A stretch of DNA of 64,000 bases from the NCBI GenBank assembly GCA_030734395.1, contig JAUZTG010000034.1, forward strand, positions 992,001-1,056,000. The letters run 5' to 3'. The position numbers and the translations under genes are program-made. The stretch comes from Sarocladium kiliense. Taxonomy: Eukaryota; Ascomycota; Sordariomycetes; Hypocreales; Sarocladiaceae. A model generated the notes under the pieces. It was given only the letters and a program-made list of their open reading frames with translations, was not told the DNA's origin and searched no databases. Shown here in pieces: positions 47,372-59,735 of the stretch (positions are counted from its first letter, which is position 1; every line of letters begins with the position of its first letter).

Positions 47372-48949
47372 CTAATTGACGAGATCCATGTCATACTCGT
47401 CCTCCTCCTTGAAGTCCAGAGACTGGCGACCGCTGTGATCATCATCGCGCCAGAAGCTGTTGGGGTCGTTGAGGTCAGCTGTACCATTGGGCTCTGGGGT
47501 GATGCCCATAGTGTCGAGGCCGGAGGATCCTCCCATGCCATTGACGGGATCGCCCTTGTAGTCCGTGTGGTTGGGCACACGCAGACCAGAGCCAGCCGTG
47601 CGTGTGTACGACAAAGTGTCCGACTCAAGCTTGCCCATAGCCTCCAGCAGCTCAGACTGCATGCGTCTCTCATCCTCAGTGAACTCAAAGGGGAAGTGTC
47701 CACCCAGCTCAGTGAGCTGGTTCATGAGCTCCTCTTGCTGTTGAAGCTTGAGGTGCAACATCCACATCAGATCTCTTGTCCAGCTGACGGCTCCGTTGAG
47801 GATATCACCCTTGTTTGGACCTTTGTCCTTATCCTCGATAGGCAGGCCCGTGGTAATACTGCCAGCTGTAGCACCGGCAGCTCTGCGAGCGCCGGGTCCA
47901 GCGAGGCCTGAGGTAGCTTGAGATGGGCTTTGGAGACCTGTGAGCGTTGGCGACAAGGGCGTGCCGTTCTGGATGAGCTTCCTGATCTTCTCATCCTCCA
48001 GTCTGTGGGTTGGAACAAGTTTGCTCAGATCCTGGATACGCTCATTGATGTTGTCGCGGCGCCGACGTTCCACAAGGTTGTGGGACTCACGTCGTCGCTT
48101 GCGCTTCATCTCCTGTGAGGAAACCGCGCCAGATCCTTGCACACCCAATTTCGCTGGCATGGAAGTACCACCCTTCATCATGACCTCATTCATAGGCATC
48201 AGCCCCTGCTGCATGGGAGAAGAGAACCCAGAGTTGTAAGAAGCCGGGATGCTGCCAGGCGTGCCGATCCACTGACCTGAGGGTGACTTGTCGTGGCTTG
48301 TGTTCCGGATGGGCTGGGCTCCAAAGCCCGGGGAGTCTTGAGACCCGATGGGCATGCCGTGCAGGTTGCTCTTGGGAGTCATGGGACTACGATTGCTCGA
48401 CCCTTTGCGTTGCATCTGCTGAGACATGCGCGCGCGCGCTTTGGCATTGAGGTAGTTTGGGTCTTGTCCGTCCACGTTCATGTCGCCACCGGCTAATGGT
48501 GAGCCGGAGTAGGACAGCGGGGAGTGGAGAGAGGTGCCTAGCGAACCAGTGTGTAGTTGTCTGAACTGTGCGTTGAAGCTTGCATTGTATGGGCTTTGAA
48601 TGGGATCGCCGTCTGGTGTGTTTGAATAGCCATTCATCTGTGATGGGTCGATTTGTAGGCCAGAATTGTTGCGTTGGTTCGGGTATGTATTCTGCGAGAA
48701 GCCTGTATTCATGCCGGAGAAGTCCTGGCCCTGCATGCCAGACATCTCGCTGGGGCTAGCCAGCCCATCGAGCAGCTCGTCGTCACCAAAGACTGCGCTG
48801 CCGCTGGAGAAGGCATTATTGCCTGAGTTGTTGTTGAAATTGTTGTTCGCGAAAGAGGACGAGTAGCCATTTCCCATCGCAAGATCATTGGGATCAATGC
48901 TCCCGTTGTTGTGGCCGGAGCCGAATTGATTGAAGCCGTGCTGAGCCAT
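47372..48949 (-). CDS. bHLH transcription factor with a very long loop
   Basis: A single exon encodes 525 residues from the ATG at 48949; the frame is open further upstream but has no ATG there. The N-terminal half is Asn/Ser/Gly/Gln-rich and probably disordered. The basic region and helix 1 (about 282-312) read MKRKRRRESHNLVERRRR then DNINERIQDLSKLVPTH. His290, Glu294 and Arg298 occupy the positions that in group B bHLH proteins read CACGTG. Helix 2 (NKGDILNGAVSWTRDLMWML, about 378-400) follows only after a loop of roughly 65 residues rich in Gly, Ala, Ser and Pro, instead of the usual 5-25. A short leucine-containing coiled segment (LHLKLQQQEELMNQL) comes next, and the C terminus is acidic (FKEEDEYDMDLVN). 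It should be a nuclear dimeric DNA-binding protein. Similar long-loop proteins occur in other filamentous fungi; I cannot assign a named orthologue. Confidence 0.88.
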   Translation of the reverse strand: MAQHGFNQFGSGHNNGSIDPNDLAMGNGYSSSFANNNFNNNSGNNAFSSGSAVFGDDELLDGLASPSEMSGMQGQDFSGMNTGFSQNTYPNQRNNSGLQIDPSQMNGYSNTPDGDPIQSPYNASFNAQFRQLHTGSLGTSLHSPLSYSGSPLAGGDMNVDGQDPNYLNAKARARMSQQMQRKGSSNRSPMTPKSNLHGMPIGSQDSPGFGAQPIRNTSHDKSPSGQWIGTPGSIPASYNSGFSSPMQQGLMPMNEVMMKGGTSMPAKLGVQGSGAVSSQEMKRKRRRESHNLVERRRRDNINERIQDLSKLVPTHRLEDEKIRKLIQNGTPLSPTLTGLQSPSQATSGLAGPGARRAAGATAGSITTGLPIEDKDKGPNKGDILNGAVSWTRDLMWMLHLKLQQQEELMNQLTELGGHFPFEFTEDERRMQSELLEAMGKLESDTLSYTRTAGSGLRVPNHTDYKGDPVNGMGGSSGLDTMGITPEPNGTADLNDPNSFWRDDDHSGRQSLDFKEEDEYDMDLVN

Positions 48950-51900
48950 TGTGAGACGCTGTCGATAGTGTCGAAGTCGAGGTGATGGGTTGGGTCGGAT
49001 AAAGTTGTGGAGGAAGTGACGCCCCAAGGGCGGTAGGGTTCGTCGCGCAGAGGTGATGTGGAGGGCAATACCGGGTTGGAACCGCCTTTTCGAAGTCGGA
49101 TGGAAGCTGACGGCGAAAGACCGATGCTTCAAATGGTAAGCGACGTCAGTCTGAGATGCGCAAGCAACCGAGCGAGCCGAAGTTGAGAAGGACAGGATAC
49201 GGAGGGGTAGGCAAAGGGCGGAGGGCAGTGCCCAAGGGTCGCCTCCGAGGGTGGCGCGGCGGTGACTCTCTGCCAAGAGAAGAGAAGGGACGGCGCAGGG
49301 AAAAACAAACCTTGTGAGACTATTTTGCGCAGAGAAAGTATTGGATGCAGCGAACTCTCAGGCCATATGCTGTCTTTCGATGTGAGGTTGCGAATGCTGA
49401 CAGCTTCAACAAGAATGTCGTCGGGACAGGATGCGACCTCGGAGGGGTTTGTTACAGGTTGGATGGGGTGAATGTGTGAGTGGGTTTAAGTCGGAATCGC
49501 GGACGGCAGGCTCGTAGACAGTGACCAGATTTGTGTGTCTGGAAATAAATGCGGACGCTAAGAACAGGGCCGCACACTGTACAACGAGGCGGTGACGGGG
49601 ATCAGGATTGTCACCGTCAAGCTTGCTGTCCGACGAATGTTGCTCGGAACGGGGTGAGGAATGCTGTTGATCTCTGGGCGGTTGCGCAAGGAGTTGCTGG
49701 TGAGGACAGCAGAGGTGTCTGGAGAATGCGGATGTCAGCGGAGGGTTCGACTGTCGGATGCGCCAGGGTATTCATATGTATGCAGAGCAGCCCGCTCAGG
49801 CGATGAAGCCAGAAGCGAAAGGCCAGCACGAGAGTGCACTAATCAGGTCGCGCAGGTGCAGCAGGGAGGGGAATGAGGAGCGCGATCGCCAGCCAGGTCA
49901 GGAAGAAGGGATTGAGGGGGAGGCCATAGCGCCATAGCGCCAAAAGACACGGTAGCGCTGCAGTGGGCGGGACGGTAGTGGGCGGTGGACAGACAAATGA
50001 AAGCCAAGCATCACTGACCTTGAAGCTCGTTCGTTAGGTCAACGACGTTGCGATGAAGCTAGACCAGAGTCGGGCCTGTGTACTGTGTCGAGGAGGGTTG
50101 CACGAAACGGGCCAAAGACGACAGGTCACCTTAGAGGTCGAGGAGAGGAGACGGTTTTTGGGTGACAGTGACAATGTCGGTGACACAAGATAGAGGCAGC
50201 AGGGCGCTGGGGTTATATAAAGGCGTCGCTGAGGTGGGCGGTGTCCTCGAGATGTGATAGAATCGCCCTACTGTGTGCGGCGTCGAGTTAGTCCTGAGGC
50301 TTTTCTATTACTTTCAGATGGTTATGAGCAGGGAATAGCATGCCAGCTCAAAGAGTGAATGCAGGCATGAGTAATGCCCAGAACAGCGAGCTTCAGAGAG
50401 CCGGAAGGGAAGGAGGGGCAGCGGCAAGCTTGAAAAGTGGACAGTGGCGCTCGACGAAGCGGAACCGACACAAGGCGTTGAAGCAACGACGACGCAAAGT
50501 TGATGCTGAGGTCGATCTGGATCAGGGACCTGAGAGCCACGGTTTGAGGGAGAGACTTGGGGCTGAACAATGGCCGCGTGCGTGGGGGGAAGAGAAGAGC
50601 AAAAAGTAGGGAGGCGGTCAAGGTCAAGGGACTCAGACGCGTGAAGACAGGTCGAGACAAGGGCGTGCAGGCAGCAAGAGACAAAGTGCAAAAAGTTGAC
50701 TGACCTTTGGGATGTTGGTGACGGTGTTGAGTCACCGAATGGGATTTTGGGGAGAGATAGAGATGAAGTCGGAGAATGCGATACGCCTTGTCGTTAGGTA
50801 AGGCAAGGTAAGGCAAGATAGTGACTGCGAGAATGCAAGGTGCAAGGCTCTCGCTCACAGGCAGGTTCACCGCCGTCGGATGCTTGTTGGTACGCGGCCG
50901 CTGGACCCTGGGCCAGGTTGAATTCCTCCGGTGCAGGCACGTCTATGATGGCGAGAAGGTCGAACTGTCTCAAAGTCGGAAGGCCCTGTCTCCGGATTGG
51001 GGTAATTCTGAAGATGCTGTGCAGTCAATATGAGGTCTTCAATAGGCCGGCTGTTGACAAGGAGGGAATAGCCAAGCGAGCTGAATGCAAGTCGGCAGGG
51101 ACTGAAACTGGGGTCGAAGGTAATGGTGGTGGTGGTTGTGGTGTGTCGGTGGTGCATGTGTGGTGCTGGAGTTCAGGTAGACTCAGTTGAGGATCGCACC
51201 ACGGATGCTGCTCGCTCGCTTCCTGGGTGGTGTGTGCTGGGCGTCCAGGTTCCAGATGGCGACTTGGAAGTCTTGGATTCTTGGGTGCAATGCAAGTGTA
51301 GTGGTTGCTGAGGTGGAAGCTGTTGGTGTTGAGGCGAGCTGGAATGTGCACGCGTGCAGCGTGGCAGTGACACAGGTGTGTTATCGACCACGACGATGAT
51401 TCTGTTGTGGGATCTGGATCGTGTTAGATGCATGATCCGGCCTCAGGTTGAGACTTGGGGGGTGAAGAAGAAAGACACAGAGCAAAAAGAAGAAGCACGT
51501 TGGGACAGGACTGCGATGCTGCTGTAGGCAGACAAGAGGCGGTGGCAGCCTGAGGGCATGTGGGGAGTACTTGAAACGAGACAGATTGTACAGTACCTTT
51601 GTCACCCAATCTGGAGATAAAGTGACCTGGTATCTAGTGAGAGCACAAGTCTCTCCTCAATGTCTTGATGATGCGCAGGCGTGTTTCTGGGGTTGCAACG
51701 CGGGTTCGCTTATCCTCCTGGTCGTTTATTTCTCCGCAAAATGCAATGCAGCCGCTCGAGATCCGGCAAGGGTGCTTTGCTGACGGACCCCTCTCGGCTC
51801 GTGTTCTTTCCACGTTGGGCACAGCAAATGGTGGCTGAGCGTGTTTGGGAGCTTCTCGGCTTGTTCGACAGGATGCTGACGCTATTCTCGTCTCTCCGGT

Positions 51901-54464
51901 TTGAGAGATCTCGGCCACAGTCTCGTTGTTTCGACAATAGCAAGTTGGGATATTGGAGCTTGTAGTTGGTAGCAGGGCGTTTGTTTGATGCAAGGCTCGG
52001 GAGAGCGACAACAAGGGTTTCCCTTTGGTTCGTTCGTTCCAAACACTTCAGATGCAGGCTTTCAGGGATCTCCGTTTGCCACGTCAACGCGCGCATGCAA
52101 GGCACCCGGTCGCCGTCCTTTTATACCTTTACCAAACTCCGGAAAGTAAGGCTGCATCTCTTCCAACAACCTTCCAAAGGGTTGCCAACCCCCTTCGCCT
52201 CCTTGATTTGCGATTCATCAGTGCAACGCCCGCATCCCGAGATCACATCATACGGATGCGCGATGGGCCATCTACGCGTCTCCTGACTTGCGCCCAGGCA
52301 TTGTCCAGATAAAGGGGGGTGTGTGGCTCTGTCCCTATGCTTGGGTGTTGCCCTTGCTGCGGAGTTTACAGCCAAGGTACCAGAAAACAACTATGGCCTG
52401 CAGCTCTTGTTGACTGTCTCCGTCCGAAAAGCAAGGCTCTGGGTGTCTGCTTGATCGAATCTTCAACCCGTGCAGTCTTGAAAAGTGAGGGTGTCCACGG
52501 CCCCAGAACGTGACTTTTCATGTAAGACATCGCAGCCCGCCCTTCCATCCAGTCTCTATGATCGCATACGGACCGCGCTCCATACCCCCCTCCTTCGACG
52601 ACAGCTTCTCTGCTTTGCAAGTACATCTTCCCACACACACTTGTCCGATTTTAGCGTCATGCATATGACCGCTTCTTTCGCTCCATCCCGACCGGCATGA
52701 CCTACAAGGCAGGGCCCCCTTTAGAGCACAGTCGTCCTGCTGGTTGCTTCCTGTACGTTGCGAGTCGCTACGCGCGCCACCTTCTTGGGGCTTTCACACT
52801 CTGTTCGCGGTGACCACGCGGCCATGTAAGGCACCGCCCTTGCACAGGTTCATATCTGGCCTGCGACCTTGCATTAGTGGTCGTGCCACGGGAAGCGTCT
52901 CTCGGCAGGCATCTCTGGCTTCGTTTCATCATGATGAAATCATGCTGCCGGCCTTGGAAAAGCGAGATACCACCTCGGAACGAACTCCATGCAAGCTGTA
53001 GCGTTAAGGTAGCAGTAGACGCTCACGGTCAAGTACACGGAGTTTCCAAGGGACCACCCACACCACCACAACGGACCCCATACGTCCCGATCCACGAAGC
53101 GGCGCGCTCGGTCTCAGCCAGCGTGCCGAAACGTCCCGCACGGTGGAGGAGAGCCATGCTTTGGACGCTGAGAGTAGGCGGTCTGGCAAAGAGTCGGGAG
53201 CTGCTGAAGTGATACATCCCCCAGACGCAGGTTTCTTATTCATATCGTGCTTTGTGTGCGCAGGTGTGCAGGTGTGTGTCTCTCTTCACCACAGGCCCCC
53301 ATTCAGACTGCGTCAACAGAGCATCATCGGTGCGCCCGCCCGTCTACATCAGCGCATCTCAACCCAAGACTGTTCCAGCTGATCGTTCGCACTCTGCATA
53401 TCTCTATCTTGACTTAGACCATCGTGGTGGAAGGTTGGCCAGCCACCTGTGGCTTCGACGCTTGGAACACAAACAACGCTGCTGCACGATGCGATCTGCT
53501 CAACGCGCATGCCCGTGCCAGGGTCCCCTGGCCTCATAGTTCGTCCTCTACTGCACGTTCTTCTCCCATGTGTAGTCTGAATTCAGGCCGTGCCACTATC
53601 TCTGTCCGACCCCTCCTCCTCCGCGTCAACTATCCTCCTTGCTGTGACGCTGTGTGGGAGCACCCGGAGGGACCCTCCCTAAAACATGCTGCCAATCATG
53701 TGGCCCCTTCTCCGCCATTCAGCCACACCCCCCGCTAACGCGATAACCTCGTTCTCCCTCCTGTCAGCGCCACACCAAGCTCCTGGTTGACAACGAACGT
53801 CAAAGCAACCGCCGCACTATCGCCCATCATCGGCACCCTCTACGTCCCATCAGCCAAACCACGCGCCTGTCGCGCCCCATCTACCGTCGACCGCCCTCCC
53901 GCCGTTTCCTTGTCTCCTTCTCGAGCCTTTCCCATTTCCATCGCGGTTCGCGCGGTCACGCCTCCTGCACCTTCTACCAGTGACACCCCTGGACTCTACT
54001 TCGACTTCGACCTCACCGTTCGTTGCCTGGCGCAGGCAGTCCAAACCTCTAACGCCTTTTGGGTTCGTACGCCTCCTCGTTCATCAACCAACCCCTCCCC
54101 CTCCACGAACATCCATCCAAGCCTTCCTGGACGCGTCCCACCCGTCGTCACCCCTAGTGGCAGCCTTGCCTTGCTTTCTGCCTGCCTCTTGCGTTTCCTG
54201 TTATAACTATCAAAGCAGTTCAACTGACCTAGTGTCGCAGTGGAGCAGCAGACTATCCACCTTTGTTCGTCTTTACGAGCTTTGGCGCATCACACCTTAT
54301 CCTGTCCAGCTTCCTTCCGATCGAAATCCTTCCCGATCGAACATCCTCCTGGGGCCTTCGACACCCCAGCCTCTGTCTCCAACGAGCGAAGCGCCACCCC
54401 AGGGTCCCCCCTTCGACTCTCTTCTTCAGCTACTCACGTCCAGTCTACTTCTTCCCCCTAAACC
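48950..54464. other. 5.5-kb divergent intergenic region between the bHLH gene and SFT2
   Basis: No convincing gene was found. The half near the bHLH gene contains a TTATATAA box at 50213-50220 and short repeats such as GGTAAGGCAA near 50797-50818. The half near SFT2 is pyrimidine-rich on the plus strand (53560-54464) and probably leader sequence; a 139-codon frame at 53787-54206 is Ser/Pro-rich and without domain features. The size suggests elaborate regulation or unannotated non-coding transcripts. Confidence 0.5.
50213..50220. promoter_or_regulatory. Candidate TATA box, nearly palindromic
   Basis: TTATATAA, followed by AGG, is one of the best TATA-like matches in the window. It is 1.27 kb upstream of the bHLH start codon. 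Because it is palindromic it could serve transcription either way; if it serves the bHLH gene, the 5' leader would be over 1 kb. Confidence 0.3.
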
Positions 54465-55900
54465 ATGGCGTCAAACTCGTTTCGAGATTCTATCAACTCT
54501 CTGGGCTGGGCACGACGCGACGATGAGCCTGTCAATACCTCCCAGCAAAGTGGACTATTATCCTCGATCCAGAGCCTAAACCCGTTTGGCAACGGCGGAT
54601 ATGTCAGGCTTCCAACGACAGAGGGTCCTGGTGCTCCTTTGCCAGCCCCTACCCGGCGCGAAGAGGAGGAAGGATGGTTAGCTCGTGAGTCAAACATCCC
54701 CGTCCTGCAGTTACCTCGAGCCCTTCTCTGTCCCTTTCCTCACCGTCATCGACACACAAAGGCGGCTTGTACGATGTGTCGTCTCGCCCTACGGATCCTT
54801 CGGGGGCAAGCTTGCAGACGGGACATGTGCATTGCATTGGGCGTGCCGTGGCCCTAGATTCTGCATGTGATGCATGAATGCAACGCCTCGTGTTGTTGGT
54901 GGGGGGAAGAGGGACACCCAAGATGGGGGTGCAACACAGCAATGAGACCAAAAGGCTAACTGCGACTCTCTTCTTCCCTCACGAGCAGTGAGTAGGTGGG
55001 ATCGCTTGATGATCTTCGGCGCTTGCAACCTTGGAGCCGCTGCTTGCTTCGTCATATGTTTTACTCTCTTCCCGGTGCTGTCACTTCGCCCGCGCAAGTT
55101 TGTTATCCTGTAAGTTGCAAAGGTCTCCTATCCCGGGGATGAGCCAGCTCTTCTCCCCGTGGTCTTGCCCTTGTCGTTGTCCCATATCTCTCCCATTCAC
55201 ACCCCATGCCGCCGAACCACACCCGAAGCTACACTTGGGAAACACAAGAGGTCCCAACCCTCCATGTGACACTGCCGTCTGATGGATGGGACAGGGATGT
55301 CCTTCAAGTGCCGTTCCCACTTCCAAGGATACAAGATCCCATTCGCAACTTTGCCCATGCTACATCCTCGAAAACACCCCAAAGTCCCATGTTTCCCCTC
55401 AACAGCCTCTCTGCCGCTGCATCCCACCGAACCAAACATGTCGATGATCGGAGCTAATTCTCCTATCATGCAGATGGTCCGTCGGCTCCATGCTATTTCT
55501 CGCCTCTTTTGCGGCGGTCATGGGTCCCATGAACTACATCTACCACCTCTGCTCCGCCCCGAGATTGCCATTTACGACCGCCTACTTGGGCTCCATCGTC
55601 TTGACCTTGGTTTTCGCCCTGAAGGTGAGACCATCCCCGCCCCGCTTGCACGCACGTTCTGTCTATTAGAGACTATTCGTGAAGCGCCATCCAAAACAGA
55701 AACAAACAGCAGCTGACCGTGTCACGTTTCACTTCCTCGTAAAACAGCTTCACAGCACAATCCTCACTCTCCTCTCCGCCCTGGTGCAGCTTGCCTGCCT
55801 TGCATGGTATCTCGTTAGCTACTTCCCCATGGGATCCGCGGGTCTGCGCATCGCGACAACGTTTGGAGCAAGGCAGGCGACGGCTTGGATGACGGGTTGA
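54465..55900 (+). CDS. SFT2: Sft2-like Golgi/endosomal vesicle transport protein
   Basis: Sft2 is a small tetra-spanning Golgi membrane protein that helps endosome-derived vesicles fuse with the late Golgi (related to Got1). Four exons are inferred: 54465-54684, 54989-55109, 55474-55624 and 55748-55900. Joined they encode 214 residues, the usual size. The cytosolic N terminus is MASNSFRDSINSLGWARRDD, with SLNPFGNGGYVRLP. The membrane core begins LSRWDRLMIFGACNLGAAAC, then FVILWSVGSMLFLASFAAVM, GPMNYIYHLCSAPRLPFTTA, LGSIVLTLVFALKLHSTILT, LLSALVQLACLAWYLVSYFP, ending in MTG. The motif RWDRLMIF...CFVICF...GP..Y..HL is diagnostic. Introns are 304, 364 and 123 bp, larger than most others here; all donors are GTGAGT, GTAAGT or GTGAGA and acceptors CAG, and frame is exact. 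Confidence 0.93.
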
Positions 55901-58900
55901 TCGAGGCAGGTCACTTTTTGTAAAATGCCTAAATTTATAGGCGACGGTCTCCTATGTATGGCTAGGCATTATGTAATATCGCATGTGTATACTTTGATGA
56001 TAGCAAGACATTGAAAGGAGTTTCTCGTTCCGATTTTGGGCCTCGTGATACTTATTGCGCCATCTTGGAGTGCCAGGGCCAGGCTGGAGTGACTCGCTGA
56101 GTTTCCGTAAGATGTCCCCCCTTGTTGGTTGCGCTTAGACGGAACAACACGATAATGCCTTGGCTTTGATGGCTACCTGACAGAAGCGGCCTGTCAAGTC
56201 CTCAAAATCGGAAGTGAAGTCTCCAGGGTAGTTGTCTTTGAACCTCGACTTTGAGGCAACTCGACGAGAAGACGAAGTCTGGCTTTGATAACCGTTTTCG
56301 GGGTGCCTCAGCAGGCGAGCAGTGGTTAAGGTAGGTACCTATCTATCGCTCCTCTCAAACGCGAATTCTCTCTGGTCAACAGCATAATTTTAGTGACCGT
56401 TTGGCCAACTGTCAAACTGTAAACAGCTGTTTCCTTTGGTTAGAGGTGCACCTCAACACAGGGAGGTAATAGAGTCTTGGTGCGGCGGGTTCCAAATCAC
56501 CTCAGTGGACTTCTCATCGACAGCTCTCCGGCCATAGCATATGAGCCTAGACTCACTACGGTCACTGATGTAAAAAACCCCGAGGGGTTTGAGAAAGGAG
56601 TTAAAGTAAAAACCTGGGGTTCCCAAGATTATTCCACGAATCATGGCCAGCAGAGTCCAAACTTACGTGAAGCACCACTTGGGTGTTATATCACGCTTGA
56701 GCACGTCTGCTTGTCCGGAATTCGACACGTATAACTTTGTCTTCTCCTTTCTTTGGCTGCCTTTTTTTGTTGAGAGTTGATAAGCCTTCAGAAATGCGTT
56801 ATTCCAACATTGTGTGCCCCTCCTTGAAGCTCCGGAACACTGCGAGGAAGGCGTAAAACCTGGCACCAATGATATCAACTTCGGCTGTACCCGTCGTCAG
56901 CCGGAGGATCGTCGCGTCGATGTTATGCACCAAGGTCGGCGAGTCGGTGTCACAGAGGTCAGTCAGGACTATTTGGATCATTCACTACCCAGCAGGAATG
57001 TGCGAGGTTTGAGGATGCTAGGTTTCACGTAGCACGACAACGATTGGTTGCCGAGAACACTTCCGCCTCTTTTCAGAGCTTTCCAGGTTGGGCACGCAGG
57101 CTGAAGCTCCGATCAAGTACGACACTCGTGTCGTGTCAAGATTCCGTCTACCCCTGGAGAACGTAGACATCCTTCCTTGGACAAGATGTGATGCTGATGC
57201 TGGGCCGGATCATCTACCCCCCGTTGCTCGGGTGTTGTCCCCGTCCAACAGCTTCATCAATAGACCGCGTGAAATCTTACATTGAGTCATTTGGTCAAGA
57301 TAAAAGACAATGCAAGGCGGGGGTGAGATGCAGCTGTTGCTCGTTGCGTTGGACGCACGTGCGCCGGCCGAGGCGATCTCCCGACGGTTGTGATGATGCA
57401 ACTGGCTCACATCAAGACCAGGAGGGAAGCCAAGGGGTGGCAGGGTTCAGAAGGTTCAAAACGGGACATCGGGGTACCGTGGCGCGACAAAGGCAGGTAA
57501 AGTGGTTGCAGGCAGCCGACAGTCCACTCTGGTGCCTTAGTAGCTTGTCGAAGCCGAGGAGCCATTCCGGAAACAGAAGCTGCTGGCATGGCCTCAATCT
57601 CGCACCGGAGCAGGGCGCTGGTTCAGAAGGCAAAAGGTAGTATTAAACGCAAAGCATCATGATGGCCGCGGCACGAGTCGGAGGTATAGGAGGAGGAGTG
57701 GCATCATCCCATGACCGGCTACCTAGGCAACAAGGATTGCCTTGTTCAACCCTGGGATATTCGCGCAATCCCGGAAGGCCGAGGGAAACGGACTCCAAAA
57801 GGTACGTCTTAATATCGAGTCTGTTCGCTGGTGACCGATGGAGGGACGATTCCCCACAGGCCAGCGGGCCAGGCCAAGGTGAGCCGAGCACGAGTGTGGG
57901 CCATCCAGGGACCAAAAGTCTTGAGCACACGAGCACGCGTTGAAGAAAAGCAGCATCACTGTTGAGCCATCGGCAGGAAAGGAACGCAAGATGTACATCA
58001 ATGTTGATACCGCGCCAGGATCGTGTTGCAAGAGAGACAAGTAATGCGACGAGGGGTACTTTGCGCATTCCTCCCAACCGGAGGCTCATGTTTTGTGGCC
58101 TGGCAAATCAATGGTCAGCCAAGTCAACCCTACTGTAGCCACGCGACTCAGCATACTGGCGTCTCGAACGATCGCACAGCGCCATGGGATCTTTTAGGTA
58201 ACCACGGACAGCATATTAGGAGCCGATGAGCGGCCTGTGGCTTAATTTTTGACGATGATGGCCATTGTTCTTCCTGAGGCTGCTGTGCTGCAACCCCCAC
58301 TTAAACCCTTCTGGCTTGTAAAACAGCCAATTGCCAGGCTCGCGTTAGCTAGGTAGGTACGTACTACGACAATCTGCTGGAGCACCGGAGCATGTTTAGG
58401 AGTGTGAAATTGCCTTAGCGGAAACGGACAGCCAAGGAGACCAGACGGAGGCTCGGGAACGATGGGCAACTGAGGAGTGGATGCGATGCCGGGGGATGAT
58501 GGAGAAGAAAAAAAAAGTTGTCGACGGGTCACAAAAATTTACTGGGACGCGGAGAGGCGATCAACACTGACAGACATCGCAACAACGGATGTGACAGTTG
58601 GCCGCAGCAGCAGCAGATGCCTGATCACTGAGCCGTTCTGGTGTGAATCCTTCTTCCATTCAGTTGCCTGGATTCAGTGCATGTTCCCAGGGCTGCCCAT
58701 CACTGTAACCTTGACAGGATAACACTGACTGATCCCCCTCCACCTCTCCATCGCTGCCAATCCACACCTACCTCTTCCCACTGGAACTTATTACCCAAGT
58801 CACTGCGACCACCACCGCTGCACGTCTGCTGCACCACCACCACCACCACCACCGCTACAGCAGGACCTTACCACACAGGGCAGGGCAATCCCAAGAGAAC

Positions 58901-59735
58901 TGGACCCCGAGGGAAAAATTCCATACCTCCGCCAACGCCTGGCTAACTTTCTCTTCCTCTGCTGCCGCAGTCTTCACCCGCCTGACGTTGACCACACCTC
59001 AACCTCAACTACCTTTCCACACACCACACACACACTTTTCCTCCTCCTCCGTCACCTCCTTCGACCGACTGCATCTTCTGCATATTCTCAGCAGCTGTTT
59101 GCCCTCGGCCGCGGCTGTGTCGACGTCTTTCTCTCCCCTTCTGCATCCCTCGAGCCGGTCCAATTCCATCCGCTCGACATTTTCCCCGAATAACCCCCTC
59201 GCCAGGAGCAGCCTGAGGTTCTAAAGAAATCTCAGCCTCTCCCTCATCCGTCCCCCTCGCCTCGTCTTCGGCTCTACGGAGAAGTTGCTTGAGATCTTTG
59301 TTGTGTTTCTCGCTGTCAGCTCTTGCCTCTCCGGCCACTGACGAAAATATTTCCCTTTTTTTCCCGTCTTGAGAGAGACGGCACTTCACATCTCGCACGA
59401 CTGTTACGGTCCGAGTCCTCGCGTCCTTTTCTACCCACGATCCGACTCGACGAGTACCATCAACCCGGTGTCTAGGGAATTGTTCTCCCTGCCGAGACTC
59501 GAGTCCGATTGTGTTCGATCGGTTGCCTCGATACACGCCTACGATACCCTCAAATCCTCACATATTGCACCATTCAGCCCGTGCTGAAGGCACTTCCATA
59601 CGGCTCCTCACCTAACGGTGTGCCCAAGGGCTCGGAGAGTCGGCATCAGTCGACAACTTGGCCTTCCGTACGGAGGCCAACTTCCGTCAGTTTTTCCTGA
59701 ACTCTCCACTTCCGGAGACGATCAAATCGTTCAAA
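55901..59735. other. Intergenic region between SFT2 and the La-motif gene
   Basis: These 3.8 kb hold no convincing gene. A (CAC)n tract lies at 58832-58853. From about 58700 to 59735 the plus strand is strongly pyrimidine-rich, typical of a promoter and long leader for the La-motif gene. Minus-strand frames at 56453-56981 look vaguely protein-like but have no domain I know. Confidence 0.5.
58832..58853 (+). repeat. CAC trinucleotide repeat
   Basis: Seven perfect CAC units with a trailing C, about 880 bp before the La-motif start codon, probably within its promoter or leader. Confidence 0.9.

Noticed and set aside
53787..54206. 139-codon Ser/Pro/Thr-rich plus-strand frame before SFT2
   Set aside because: It reads pyrimidine-rich leader sequence, which gives such composition in any frame.
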